Shown: piece after piece, positions 1 to 12,867 of the stretch | Numbering within the stretch: the first letter of the stretch is position 1 | Layout: each line of letters opens with the position of its first letter | NCBI GenBank assembly: GCA_964030475.1 | Contig: CAXIPT010000008.1 | Span: 4,340,568 to 4,404,567 of the forward strand | Origin: Tethya wilhelma | Taxonomy: Eukaryota > Porifera > Demospongiae > Tethyida > Tethyidae | DNA: 64,000 nt | Direction of reading: 5' to 3' | Made by a program: the position numbers and the translations under genes | Notes under the pieces: generated by a model | Database searches by the model: none | Told to the model about the DNA's origin: nothing | Seen by the model: the letters and a program-made list of their open reading frames with translations, nothing else

Positions 1-1802
1 TGGGAATGAGGCTAGCTCCAGCAGACCCACCATTGTCATCAGAGTCGATAGATGTTGGGAAGTGGTACTGCACAAAACAGTCAGCCTCTCCCCATACGGT
101 GCTATCAAAGACAGCCAGTCCTCGAACACCTTCCACTGTCAGCTCAAACACGTGTCTAGTGGTCCCTTCATCTACGCTCGGTGAGTCCGACTCAGTGACA
201 GCTTCACTCTTCCTGAGGGTAGGCTGTGGTTGATGGTACGGTCTGTGTAGGCTGTAGCTACCAGAGGCAACCTGCTGCTGAAGATGGGACACCTAGAGAA
301 GCAGTTTATGTGCTATGATAAAGGCACAATTGTGAAAATCCTCTCAGTGTGTTACTTGTTTGTCTGTTCCAAGAGCTAGTAGAACCCCAAGGTGGCCAGA
401 ACTTGTACCAGTGAAGGGATTGACTATTGGACAGTATGAGTCTACGGCAATGACAGGCAGCTATAGTGGTGAATGGCAGTAGGATGCAATGTCAAGGATA
501 CATATATATTGGAGTGAAGAGTGACAGGAGCCTAGCTGTAGCCAAACATACCTCAGCCTTGTGAAACAGGTCAGTGGATTGCTCATCCGAATAGGCCAGG
601 AAGAATTGGTGCAAAGAAAGCTTCACTAGTCCAACCAACTAAAGAATTGAGACATTACGGAGTCATTCACAGAATACAATCCATCGAGAGATAAAAGAGC
701 ACTCACCTCATCTTCAGTGTGGGTTCCCGGGGTTTTGTGCCAAACTTCAATCACTGTAAAGTTGTTGCAGAGTTTCTCCATGAGTGATGGCGTCAGGTAG
801 AGGTAGTGGATCTGAAGATTGAGGGATTGTGTCTTCACACATGTGGTAAAAATGAATGAGTGCGTGTGCAGTGTGATTCTCCTTACTTGTTTGAAGGCAA
901 ACTGCGGGTTAGAAGTGGCCCATTGAACTGGAGTTCTGGGATGGGGGTTGGCACAGAAGAGCTTACAAACAAAGTAACAGTTTGGCACTCCTGAATCCAG
1001 GCGGTCATCCTTTGCAGAGAGCTGTTTGCTCCTCCTAGGAAGACTGACGTCAAAGGCTTCTGGGACCAGCAAGAGTAGCTGGAGAGATGGCGGGGTCTGC
1101 TAGGAAAAATACATAAAATAACCTACAACACTACAATGAGAGTCTTCTTGAAAACCTTTTTCTCCGAGATGTCTGCAGTGGGAGAGAAAGAGATTGCAAC
1201 AAATGATGAATAGTAGGAAATTTGATGACAAACGGTCTAAATTTGTCTGACCTTTGGACTTCAATACAGCCTCCTTGAAATGCACGGGTCCCGATTGCAA
1301 GTCATCATCAGGACTGGTAGGGTCTTCTTGTCTCACATCTCCAACAATCTCAGCTCTTTCTTGATTCTTCCTAGTCTGAGGATCAGCCATCTTTGTGGAT
1401 TGAACAAGATGCTGCTGTTTCTTCCTTGCACTGCCTTCAACAAGAGCCAGAGTCAACTGCACATAACAAAAAACAGCAAAAAAAACATTAGTACTGTATC
1501 ATTGAAGTGCCAACTCCATAATATTAAACCACATTCCTAGCACAAGGTAACAGGTACCAGCAGAAATATTCGTGGTTGTGTACCGGAATAAAGTATCATA
1601 CCGAGAGTGTTCCAATGGTTGGGTCTTCTCCTGACACTCCACTAACAGCATCAGGTATGGAGGATGTCTTCACCTCCAGTTGACACTGAGAGACCAGGGA
1701 AGGAGAAGACAGCCATTTACGAAGAGGCACCACAGCTTTGCCAACAAGATGAGGCTACATAAAAAGAGTAGGAGATCAATACTAATACGAGTTCTTGATC
1801 GG

Positions 1803-1843
<41 letters not shown>

Positions 1844-4399
1844 TGTAAGTATATTACATACCAGTCTTTCGTTAGCAGGTCTACAGTAGACCCTGAACAC
1901 TAGCATATTGTTCCACCATTGCTGAATGACAGAGCTGTCAAACATCACGGGAAACACAGAACTGTGGCTGAAACTCACAACTGTAGGGGTATTGTGGTAA
2001 GTATACAATCAAGTGGATGTACATAATATTATACACATTGATTTGTACAACAGATTGCACCAACAAACATTGCAGTAGAAACAACAACTCTACCTCCTTG
2101 TTTCATTTTCTTGGAGGCAATTCTCATCATTTCATGATGGCGGTGATGGTGGCTGGCAGATCTCCCACGACTGTACTGCACCATGGCTGGGAACTGGTAC
2201 TCAACAAAATACGTTGCACTAATAGCAACACAAACCACCATTAATGGTACTACAGTAACACATCCATTAGCATAATTATAATACCTTGAAGATGAGCCAA
2301 CCTGAGGTTGCACCATCCTTCTCTCAGCTTTGAAGGTTTGTCTAGTGGTCTTTTTCTTTACAGAACTCCTCAAGATTTCATCAACGACAGAGGCATCCAC
2401 CTCCAACTCCTCAACAGACACCCGGGCTGTCGTGACCCGTCCTAGTTGGGTGAGTCTCTCCATCCCTATGGAGCCGATGATGGCCCTCTCTAGAGAGAGC
2501 CCCGAAAAGTGAGAGGAGAGGGTGCTCATGCTCTCCCTCTTGCTCTCTTCTCTGTGTGGCTGTTCTTCCGGTACTGTGGTGATGTGATTGTTGTCTTTGG
2601 CAGTGCTAGTGGTAGGTAAGGTTTGAAGGAGTGGAGTGTCTTTGTCGTGGGGCACTTTAATCTCGGTCTGTGAAGATTTGGCTAGCATTGGTAGTTGATT
2701 GTGTGATGGTGGGTGTGTCTGATGGTCCTCCTCAAATGTAGTGGGTGGGTCATTCCTAACTCGGCCATGATGGGGTGCCTCCGATAGGAGCATTGCCGAG
2801 AGGAACGTGTCCTCGTAGTCCGAGTCACAGATGGACACACCCCCTTCATCCAGCCCCTCCTCTTCACTGCTACTCACGTACACGTGATCGACATCAAGGT
2901 CATGCGACTCTCCCTGATGAGCTAGTTCTGCCGACAATAAAGTCAGGGAATTGCTTCCAATTGAGTGAACTCTGTACAAACAACAGTGAAATATTGAATT
3001 GAGAGCTAAAAGGAAACTGATATTCTAAAAACTAATAACTCAGTATCAACTTACTTCTTTGCAGTTCTGCCATCTCTCTGTTCGGGTTCACTGCCATATA
3101 CATTTGCAACAGAACGTACCATCTCGTCTCGTAACCTCTGACCTCTCTCGATTAACTCTGTTATGACACCCATCTGTTGTGTTCCCATGGTAACCAATGG
3201 TTCAGACCGCCCATGCTCACTGCGAGATGGATCGAGCCTATCGTCTTCCTGGGTAGAAACATCACGACCCATCTTTGTCATCCCAGCTTCAAAATCAGGC
3301 TGTGGTTGCACTCTTCTCACTGGAGATGAGGCGGAAGTTGGTTGGAGAACGGTCTTCCATCCAGCTCCTGGGCCGACAATGAACTCCAGTGGCTGGTCAC
3401 TATCACCATCGTGTGCTGCTGTCTTTGGTGGTGCTAGAGATGATGGAGTAGCACGAGGCTTGTGAGGAGTTTGCTTGACCATTTCAATACTAATGTGCAC
3501 GTGGAGATGACCCAGCTGGATGTCATTGGAAGTTACTATGGGGTATAGTCTGTGAAAAAAAAAAGATGCAACTTGATATAGTAGTATTATAGCATACATG
3601 CTGTGGTGTCTTCACGTACCCTTTTATCGACGATTTTGGTGTGAGTTTCACAAGACTTGGTACGACAGTCTGGCCAATCAGCATGGAGTCGTCTGTCAAT
3701 CGTCCCAAACCAATATCACAGACCAGAGCTCCCATGTCTATATAGCAGAAAATACAATCTTGGAATCAATTCACAACTGGCACCCCTTCCCCCCTCACTG
3801 AAGAGGTCTCACCGTGTGTGTGTGTGTGTGCGTGTGTGCGTATATGTGCGTATGTGTGCGTGTTTACCATGTACCTTTGAAATACGAAGTGAGCTGAGGT
3901 AACCCCGCAGTGACCGGGAAATAAGCCAGTGTAGTAGAATCCCTGGCTTGAGTAGAACTCATTTTTACGGGCACTCTGGAATGATAGGAATTGTCTGAAT
4001 ATTTCATACTCTGGTTTGACGTAGTAGACTACTTAAAAAGAAGAGCATCATTACCTGAAGAATGTACCAGGAGATTTCTCTCCCCACCATTTTAATCGTA
4101 CGCATAGTTTAGGAGCTGGTGGACCAATGCTGTATTCCCAGACTATACCACCTTCTAGAGACACTCTCACGTGTCCTCTCAACGCTCCCTTCACTAGAGG
4201 AGGCAAGCAAGTGTGTACTTGGGCCTCCAGCTGCTTGCCTGGGTATGTATGGTGGGCATCATTTGGAATAATTCTTAATTTTTCCTATTTTCCATCTCAT
4301 TTATCGCAAATTTTTGTACTTACCTCCAACTAGGACGTGTTTAGTGGATTTCTTTGTCGTTTTTTCTCCTTCTTTCTCTGTTACTTTCGATTTGGACAT
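1..4399 (-). CDS. C2CD3: C2CD3, C2-domain centriolar protein (5' part; 3' end off window)
   Basis: C2CD3 is a centriole distal-end protein needed for centriole elongation, distal appendages and ciliogenesis. The start ATG is at 4399, followed by exons 4324-4399, 4055-4238, 3875-3975, 3620-3737, 3055-3549, 2285-2971, 2094-2218, 1862-1980, 1602-1754 and 1252-1456. All of these join in phase. Further exons lie near 880-1102 and at 1-223. The N-terminal C2-like domain is recognisable: LPPLVKGALRGHVRVSL, then RLKWWGEKSPGTFF, then LTSYFKDMGALVCDIGLGRL, which parallel the vertebrate N-terminus. A later exon carries VPNCYFVCKLF and the leftmost carries WGEADCFVQYHFP, both C2 beta-strand signatures typical of this family. 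The reading phase between 1252 and the exon ending near 1102 does not close, so a small exon is probably missed there. About 900 codons are visible; vertebrate C2CD3 exceeds 1900 residues, so the gene continues leftward. Confidence 0.88.
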
Positions 4400-4780
4400 G
4401 GCGATCCTCTTTAGCAAAACAAATCTCCCGCCTTTTCCAGCCTGCCAATCAGGTGTGGGCAGGGACTCATGTTTACAGGGGGTAATTAATACACCAATTA
4501 ACATCTGGACAACAATACACTAAATTCCCTGTGAATAACCTTATAAAGCAAGCAGTAGTTGTACTAGTCTGGATGGAATTAATGTATTTAACACAAATTT
4601 TTAGCTTAGTCCAACGGAAAGAACGGTGTTTTGTCTCTCTGATTTCACAGCAGTAGCAGCACGAACGACCAACATTTGATAAAGCTGGCTCATCAAAGAA
4701 CTACTCCTCTATTTTCGCTGTCTTTGTCAGAGCCAGCTATATAGCTGCCGAGAGTTTGGCCAGCTCTCTCAACAGCGCTC
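4400..4780. promoter_or_regulatory. Divergent intergenic region, C2CD3 / membrane protein
   Basis: This 381-bp gap lies between two ATGs pointing away from each other, so it should hold both promoters and both 5' leaders. I see no clear TATA box and no other gene in it. Confidence 0.4.
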
Positions 4781-5898
4781 ATGGCCAACCGTGGACGAGT
4801 CCTATCACAGTATTCTCGTATGGTTGTTTCGTCTACAAGACTCGTAAAGTGGTCTAGCTTTGTTTGTACGGGCTGTCTACTGCTACTGCAACACCAGTAT
4901 CAGGTCGAGGGAAGTCGGACAAGACTGGCTGAAGAACCGAAAGGGGAAACCTGTAAGTCATTGCTTACCTTTGTACACCTTTAGGTATGTGTTCTTAATA
5001 TTTAGCTAATACCATACAACTTTGATACTATTATGATTGCTCAGTATGAATGGTGTACATATGAAGTTAGCCCTAGTCCTTTCAAACACACACAGGGATT
5101 TCAATGAACATTTGTGCATCTAAGTTCAAACCACAAAGACCTAGATGTTGATCAAACAACCATGCCACATGAAACTGCTCCGTTAATATTAGGTTTCTAG
5201 ATCTAGCCATGGAACCACTCCGTTTGGAGTAGAGCGACCAAATTGGCTGTTCTGGTGAATTTGAAATGCATACATCGGTGAACTTAGTGGTTTTCAACTG
5301 TGTATAGTGTGTGTATGGCAACACAAGTGCTGTATTGTTGTGTGTGTTTTTCTTGCATGCTACCTATGATCTAATCGTGTTGAAGCACTTTCTTGAAATT
5401 CGTAATTAGCGGTCTTTGTTGTGCCAAGAAATCTCTGCTACCCAGTAATGACATTCCCGCATGCCAAATTGTCTGTTTAGAATGCACTTATCGTTTGGAC
5501 ATACGCAATTTGTATTCAGAGTGCAGCCAAGCCTGGTAATTGAGTGACCTTTCTCAGTGTGATCTACTCTTGTAAATAAACACTGTTAGTTTTTAGTTTG
5601 TGTTTTGTCGCTATTGTCCTTGTGATTGTAATGACTTCTGTTTAGCGATTGAGATCAGATTGACTTGTTTTTGCTCTGGGAATACTCTAGCTTTACTGAC
5701 CCCTTATGCTCTATAGTGCCCCTCCCTATCATACCGGCTACCAGTATCGGCTGGTGAGTGTCAGTGACAGTTAAGATGATTTGAGATCCGTGCTGTTCAA
5801 TAATTTCATTAGCTGAATGTGGGAGTCTCTCAGCCGGTCATCTGTTGCATGCTCCAGGGACCCTACCCACACTCTCAGCAACTGAGAGCCTGAGAGAT

Positions 5899-5938
<40 letters not shown>

Positions 5939-7088
5939 CACTGCTGAGAGCCATTCTTGAGGAAAATGTGATTTGAATTCCATAACACTGTTTCTGTAAT
6001 CAGTATCACTTACCTTGCACCCAGTAGTACACAGCAGTTGTTGCTTTAATATTGAGTAAATGAAAGTGTTGTCAAATTAAATTTTGGTGGGTATTAATTG
6101 ACTTTAGTTACCCAACACCTTCTAGAGTTTCCAGCTGGGTCACTTATGGAGTAGTCCTCACTGAACCATTGAATGCATCCCTTTACACTCTCTCACACAC
6201 ACAGCTCCCACCCATCCTCTCAGCAAGCGTCTAGACTCACCCCCTTCCCTGACCAACACAGATGGACCCATCTCTACAGAGCAGGAAGAATCCGATGGTC
6301 AAAGGTAGGTTTCCACTCATACTTGGCTTTCTGGTGTTTGTTGGGTACTTTGAAATAGTTTTTGATAGAGAGTTGCTTCAAATGAAAATATTGATATTTT
6401 GAGAGCTAGTCCACTCTTTCTCTTGGTATTGTATGAATGGTAGTTTTGTTGGTAGCCCTGTCAAGAATTTGGCAAGGTGAGAGATTGGTTTATAAGTAGC
6501 TCATCTGTGACCTTAGCTTTGAAGTGAAATCACTTTCTCCTACTTCAAAATGCCACCTCTCGTTGTAGTGTGTCGTGCATACTGTTATAGCATATGGACA
6601 ATTATTGCATTTTATGAAAGAATGTACACACAGAGATTGCATGTGCATTTATTTACAATTGTACATTATGTAGTCAGGTCAAAGTCCACAATATGGTATA
6701 CATAACTGTACTGATAGTGTCAGTATATCAGGATGAAGCTGGGGTGGATGCTTAAAGGGTTCTTTTCCAAAGGATATTTTCAAAATATATTGGTCTAGCT
6801 AGCCAGCCACCCAGAGAGCTAGGAATTTTACTGATTAGCATAAACAATGTCAAATGGGGACACGGTATATGATACGTACGTATCTCCAGAGAAGCCTATG
6901 TAGATGTATAGCTGTTGTGGTGTACATGTGTTTGGCATGGAGCGAGGCTCTGGCACTCTCTTGTGTTTTGTGGTCCAAGCGGCTGCTTCAAAAGAGTTTG
7001 GTTAATTTAGTTGTGAGTACAAGTAGAGGCTGAAATAATTGAATTTAGAAACTAATCCAATTTCCTCTCTTAACCTGTTTCTGATGTG

Positions 7089-7128
<40 letters not shown>

Positions 7129-7284
7129 TAAAGATTTCTGAGTGCTCTCGGTAGCTACTGGTATGTGTTGTTGGTCATCTTAGTCATCCTTGTTGTGGCC
7201 GGTGTGTTCCTCTGTGCCTGCATTGTACGAAGGAGACGGCGACATCACCACTCTCTCAGAATGGAAATGGGAACGTGAGCTCAT

Positions 7285-7324
<40 letters not shown>

Positions 7325-7552
7325 ATCTTATCTTAGCCCCCTAATAATATCACAATTATTATCATCTGCCCTAGATCCTGTGTAAAATTATACTGTGTGT
7401 CATGTGATGGTGGTGGGTGTCCCTCTTCTCCTTTCTCACTTCCTGTAGTTGTAAACATCAACTGAGTTACATGACTTTATGTCTCCATGTCCTTAGAGCT
7501 ACCTAGTTACATGTCTGGTTCATACTTTCATTGACACCCACACAATTGTAAC

Positions 7553-7632
<80 letters not shown>

Positions 7633-8985
7633 CATCAGTCCTTTCCCTCTCTATGAAGTTGTCTCTGTATTATCAATATACCTGCCTTCTAAGCATAGCA
7701 TTCATGCACAGCTGTTCATTAAGCTTTTACTTTTCAACACATGGAATTTAAAGTATGAGTGATGAACCGTTAATGACTAATTGCTAATAAGAATAGACAT
7801 GCACATTGCTATATAGTCCGGTGTATATGTACTTGACAGTGTATGGCTTAAAATTTACTATAGTATATACATGTAGCTGCTAGCCTGTAGTTGTCTGGCA
7901 GAGATTGTCCTCAGCAATGCCAGCTCTATAACTGACACCTTGTAGCACTCATAACTGGGCCATTGTAACCTCTTGTCAGCACCACTTAAAAATTTTCCAC
8001 TCCAAAAAAAAAAAGAAAAAAAAAGACATTTTCTTCTGAGAGAGAAAGAAATTTTGGTGCTCAGATGTGTGGGTTCCTCTCCACTGAAGTGGCTAGCTTT
8101 TGTATTTACCAACTCAGGTCATTCTCTGGGATATGCATGTATTATGGTATTATACACCTCTTGTGGCAAATATTCTAGGAACAGCTGCACTCCAAAGAGA
8201 GTTTATTAGTGAAATCATGAATATGGTTATGTGTGGGCAGCTGGAGAGTTGTAAACAAGGACTGGCTCGTGAATACCTGGGTAGTTTACTCCTGGAGTTC
8301 AATGAATTTTGCCTAAACAGTATATAAACTGGAGTGTTGACTGCCTCGAGCACACAAAAACATGCAAGTACAACTCTGAGATGCACATATGGGTATATAT
8401 TGCTGGTACATGCATAGCTTATTCTTTTGATGACTGCATAGAGACAGCAATGCTTGTCTGTCTAGACCGTTTTCTTGTCCTTGGATCCATTGTACATCAC
8501 AACTCAGTCCACAAGTATTGTGGATTGCAACACACACACACACACACACACACACACCCACACACACACACACACACACACAGTCATCACTACAGTAGAA
8601 GTCCAGACAGCAACCATTCTACAAGGCAACTGAGCAGTACAGACACGCACTCTGCTCCTCCACACACCAACAGCTCCGTATTGGACCTGGCTAGCAGTCC
8701 GGGGAGTCTCTCCATAGACCCCACCCCCATCCCCTCCCCCCAGCCGTCCTTTGCCTCCTCGTCCCAACGGTCCCATCGCAGCTCCGGGCACAAGAGGCGC
8801 AGGAACCTCTCCCCAGGACACACCAGCTCCGGCAGTGAGGAGACTATCAAGGTATGCTGCAGTGTGTGAGCTAGTCTTGGTTGGATGAATCTGCAGCAAG
8901 ATACGTTGACAAGCCTAATTTTGCAATGATTTTCAAACTACTTTATGCTCACATGCTTATTCATACTCACATACTCACACACACA

Positions 8986-9072
<87 letters not shown>

Positions 9073-9073
9073 N

Positions 9074-9115
<42 letters not shown>

Positions 9116-9809
9116 TGTATAAAATATGGCAGGCGTATGAAACTCGTAGTGTGTCATCGCTGGGCCTGGGTGCAGCCCCTCCTCCTCCTCACTACCATCC
9201 TAGAATCCCAAGAGCTGAGGTAAGAAGTAGTGAACCACCGCCCAGTTTCAACTCCGTACTATCTATATCAATAATAGATCATTTTTTTGCTATAAATAGA
9301 AGTTTCAAATAAATCTCGAGACTGTTATTTGTTCCCCTGTTATGTAATATTATTCACACACACACACATATATATCTATATACATATTATATGTATATAT
9401 ATATATATGTGTGTGTCTGTGTGTGTAATGCACTTGCTCTCATTGTTGTATATGTGCCTGGCTGGCTGGGAGCAGCTGGGTGGGTCCTGACAAACACATT
9501 GTACAGTACCTACTTTGTATTCAAACAGGCTGTGGTTTTGCTAAGTTGTCATTCATTTAGGCTGTACGACCTTTGAACCCTGATAATAATGACTCGAGCC
9601 ATGTACACTCAGCAATTTGTGGGCTAAGAGATTCATTAAGAGCTTCTGAAGTGGTTAGAGCATTAATGAGGGCAGGGATTGGTGTGGCATCAGTAAAAGT
9701 GGCCTTTTATCATAGACATGAGTACATCTAGCCTATTTGTGTGACCATTACCAATATGAGGTATCTATGGTAACATATATCTTCACTCACACACTCACAC
9801 ATTCACACA

Positions 9810-9869
<60 letters not shown>

Positions 9870-12542
9870 GTGATGGTGGCGAGAGACGTCGTTCCTCTCG
9901 TGGTCACCACAGGGGACATCGGAGGAGCACGTCCAATCCTCAGGTGAAGGTCACGCCCCTCTTGGACAACACCTCCCTCTACTCCTCTCCCTCGGTGATC
10001 TCGATGATGTCGGCCAGCTCAAACCGGTCCAACCGGTCAAACAGGTCTAGCAGATCAACCAGATCGGGCAGGTCGAATCGATCTCATTCTGAATCATCTT
10101 CAACGGTTGTAGAGGTAAGTGATGTCATAGTTACACTCATATACAATATACAAAAAGCAGAAAATTTTTGCAGATATGAAATTTTCCTTACTTTTGAATG
10201 GAAATTTCCTTTAGCTATTGGCATTTTTTTTACGAAGGAAACAGATTTGCTAACAATAGGTTTTGCAGATTTGATTTTCATGGATTGTATTGCTTGTCAT
10301 TGCAATAGTACTACACGGCGAAATTCGCAGGTTTTAGTTTTGAGAATCACCCCCCTAAATCCGGGAAATTACTTTCTGTGAAAAAAAGATACCCTGTATG
10401 GTAATTGTATGAGTTTCATGAGGTGATCAAAGTTATTTGTCCCTCTCTCTCAGGTGGATGTAAAGGTTCATTTGTCAAAGGAAGAAGAGCGCGAAGCTAG
10501 ATCGGAGATTGCAGCTGCACTTGCCGAGTCAGCAAGACAGCTGGCTCAATCGGCAGCCAACTTTGGTCAGGAAGAGGAGCCACTATGGCACTCCCAGTCC
10601 CTCCCCTACCACCACGCCCCCTCCCCTCATCGGCTCACCCTCAGCACCACCCACTCCCTACCGACCACCATGAGCAGCAAGAGACAGCTCTTTCCAAGCC
10701 ATTCTTCCTCAGCAATTACTTCCAGTAGAGAGTTCTACGCCAGTAGACCGACCTTACCTAGGGCGGTGCCTACTGCTAGTCTAGACAGGCCAAGGAACAC
10801 AGCCAGTCTGGATCGACCGGGATTCTTTGAAAGGTCACATAGGGACAGCATCGGGAAGAGGTCTCAACCAGAGTCGCCTCTCACCTTCAGCATCAGCTCA
10901 CCGAGTCAGAAATCGTTGGCATCCAATAACGAGTATGCCCCTGGCAATAATGGTGGTAATTATTATCCCCCGGTCTCTCATCCAGTTCATTTTTCACGAT
11001 CTCCGCACTATTTGAAAACTTATCACTCCAGCTCAGCAGTCGCCGGTGAACAAGGATTGGAGATGGAATCCCCGTCTCAAGTGTCACTGGACTACATCCA
11101 CAGTCCAGCACAACCGCTACCATCATTATCCTTAGATCATTTCCAGAACCAGAACGGATCTTATCCACTTCCCCACGAACCATCGTCAGGGGTGAGCCTG
11201 GATTTTAACCATCACAAGTTGAAACTACCTCTGCATATAAACGGAATGAGCAGTCCGTCTGGTGCTGCTGCTGCTTATCCATCCAATCTACCGTCAAGAT
11301 TAGAGGAGCTTCATTCGCGACTGGACTCTGATCTCAGAATGGAACTGAAGACGGGTGCTGAGAGTGATTCCAACAGTAGCACACTGAGGGCTTCGTCTCA
11401 CTCAGACAACAAGGACAGGCTGAGCAGGCTCAGCGAGAAGTCGGAACAAATGGAGAGTGAGAACGAAGACGGGGAAGCCATGACGGTTGAGAATGGAGGA
11501 GGAGGAGGTGATTTAACAGTTAGTGGTAGTGGTGGTGGTGGGCAGGATGAGATGGAGGCAGGCAACGGTGGTGAGAATGGAGGGCATTCATCGTTGGCTT
11601 CTGGAGTTGAAGTGGTGAGAAAAACATGTTGTAATCTTATCCGATGAATTGTCATTAAAGTTAATTTGTACTCTGTTACTCTAATATTAAATTACTCACT
11701 CACCCACCCACACATACAAACACACACACACACATACACATGCACACACACAATAGCCTCATCATATTCACCAACACAATAGCCTTTCAAAGCCTTTCGC
11801 ATCCCTCTATGAACCACCCTCACCATATGAGTCCACAGAGCTGGCTGTAAACGGAACAAACCATGAAGAAGGCTTGGTTGAGTCCACCCACTCTTCTCAA
11901 TCCACCAACAACCATTCCTCAACTCTTACAAGGACACTGACGAGACAGAGGTCTCTACCTGATGTGTCAGACCGCCACCACCACCATCAGGAGGGTGCTT
12001 CTCAGGACTCTGTGAGTAACTCGCTCCATCGAAGCAGTTCCGGTCCTTCCATTGACGAGGACGATGATGAAGAGGAGCCTGTCAGTAGCATAGCCAGTGG
12101 GTACGCTGCCACAGGGAGTGCTAGTAGTCTCGATACTAGCACCAGAGAGTCCAATGGATCAACCACAGCAAAGACGGCAGCTGCTAGCAAGTTGAATCAA
12201 GCACTGGAGTCGCAGTATTCTTATCCGTTGCAGAGACTTCTTGGCGAGTCGCTCTCATGTGATATTGATGACGAGGAGAGCTTTGCCAGCCTCCAGCAGT
12301 CGCTGGTGGTCGGTCAAAATCATCGTAGAAATGAGCAGTATCACCATAGAAACCATCGCCATGGAGATAAGGCCACTCGTCATCACCGTAAACAAGCTGG
12401 TGCAGAGCATTTGAAAGCGACTAGAGAAATGCCCAGTACCAGTTATCGGAATGGAATCACCCAAAATTACCATGGCAACGGCCACGAACGAGTCCGATAC
12501 AATCACTCATCTCATCACGAAAGCATCACTATTGATGTGTAG
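4781..12542 (+). CDS. Unrecognised single-pass membrane protein, ~974 aa, long Ser-rich cytoplasmic tail
   Basis: I do not recognise this gene. Eight exons join in perfect phase: 4781-4952, 6205-6304, 7134-7274, 8584-8851, 9133-9219, 9869-10114, 10454-11614 and 11793-12542, giving 974 codons plus a stop. Residues about 14-35 (MVVSSTRLVKW, then a Leu-rich core) look like a signal peptide; an inner ATG at 4820 may be the true start. A short ectodomain of roughly 60 residues is followed by a transmembrane helix (WYVLLVILVILVVAGVFLCACIV) broken off by RRRRRHHH, so the rest should be cytosolic. The tail of more than 800 residues is rich in Ser, Pro and His, with a repeated NRS/RS tract in exon 6, a repeated SLDRP motif in exon 7 and acidic runs near the C-terminus. 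Three acceptors (exons 2, 4 and 6) directly abut CA repeats. It could be an adhesion or signalling receptor, but no catalytic or adhesion domain is visible. Extra exons in the 1.3-kb introns cannot be excluded. Confidence 0.7.
7555..7629 (+). repeat. (CT)n microsatellite
   Basis: A nearly pure CT dinucleotide run with one GT interruption, in intron 3 of the membrane-protein gene. The sense strand is pyrimidine. Confidence 0.95.
8990..9112. repeat. (CA)n microsatellite with assembly N
   Basis: More than 110 bases of CA dinucleotide with a single N at 9073. The N indicates two contig ends joined inside the repeat, so its real length is unknown. It lies in intron 4 of the membrane-protein gene, about 20 bp upstream of the exon 5 acceptor. 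Confidence 0.95.
9802..9866. repeat. (CA)n microsatellite abutting a 3' splice site
   Basis: The CA run ends directly in the acceptor AGAG before exon 6 (9869) of the membrane-protein gene. No polypyrimidine tract separates repeat and exon. Confidence 0.9.
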
Positions 12543-12867
12543 TTTCATCACCTGTACTACCTCCACTCTATAGATCTTTCAATCCATATTGGTTGTGTAT
12601 AAATAGTAATCTCTACACTCGAGATCTCTCTTCTATGTATGAAAAATATGTAGCGATTTCTTTATTTCTTTATCTTATATCTCTTCTTTTTATCAGAGTC
12701 TGTCTATATTTGAGTATATTCTTTATTATTTATATCTCCATGTTTGTTTGTGTTTGTTTGTTTGTTTCTCCCGTATAGCAATCATCATCACAAAAGCAAT
12801 ATAACAATGTCACACTATCTTATAACTAACAGATTGAGAGGGGGGAATGGTGCTCTGAAACTACACG
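12543..12867. other. Convergent 3' intergenic region
   Basis: This stretch lies between the stop codons of the membrane-protein gene (plus) and AGK (minus). It is AT- and T-rich, with no ORF or RNA gene I can support. It should contain both 3' UTRs. Confidence 0.5.

Noticed and set aside
8504..9157. Long open frames rich in His-Thr or Cys-Val dipeptides
   Set aside because: They are translations of CA/TG microsatellites, which lack stops in several frames. The same artefact recurs at 40693-40881, 46394-46648, 49732-50389 and 54648-54986.
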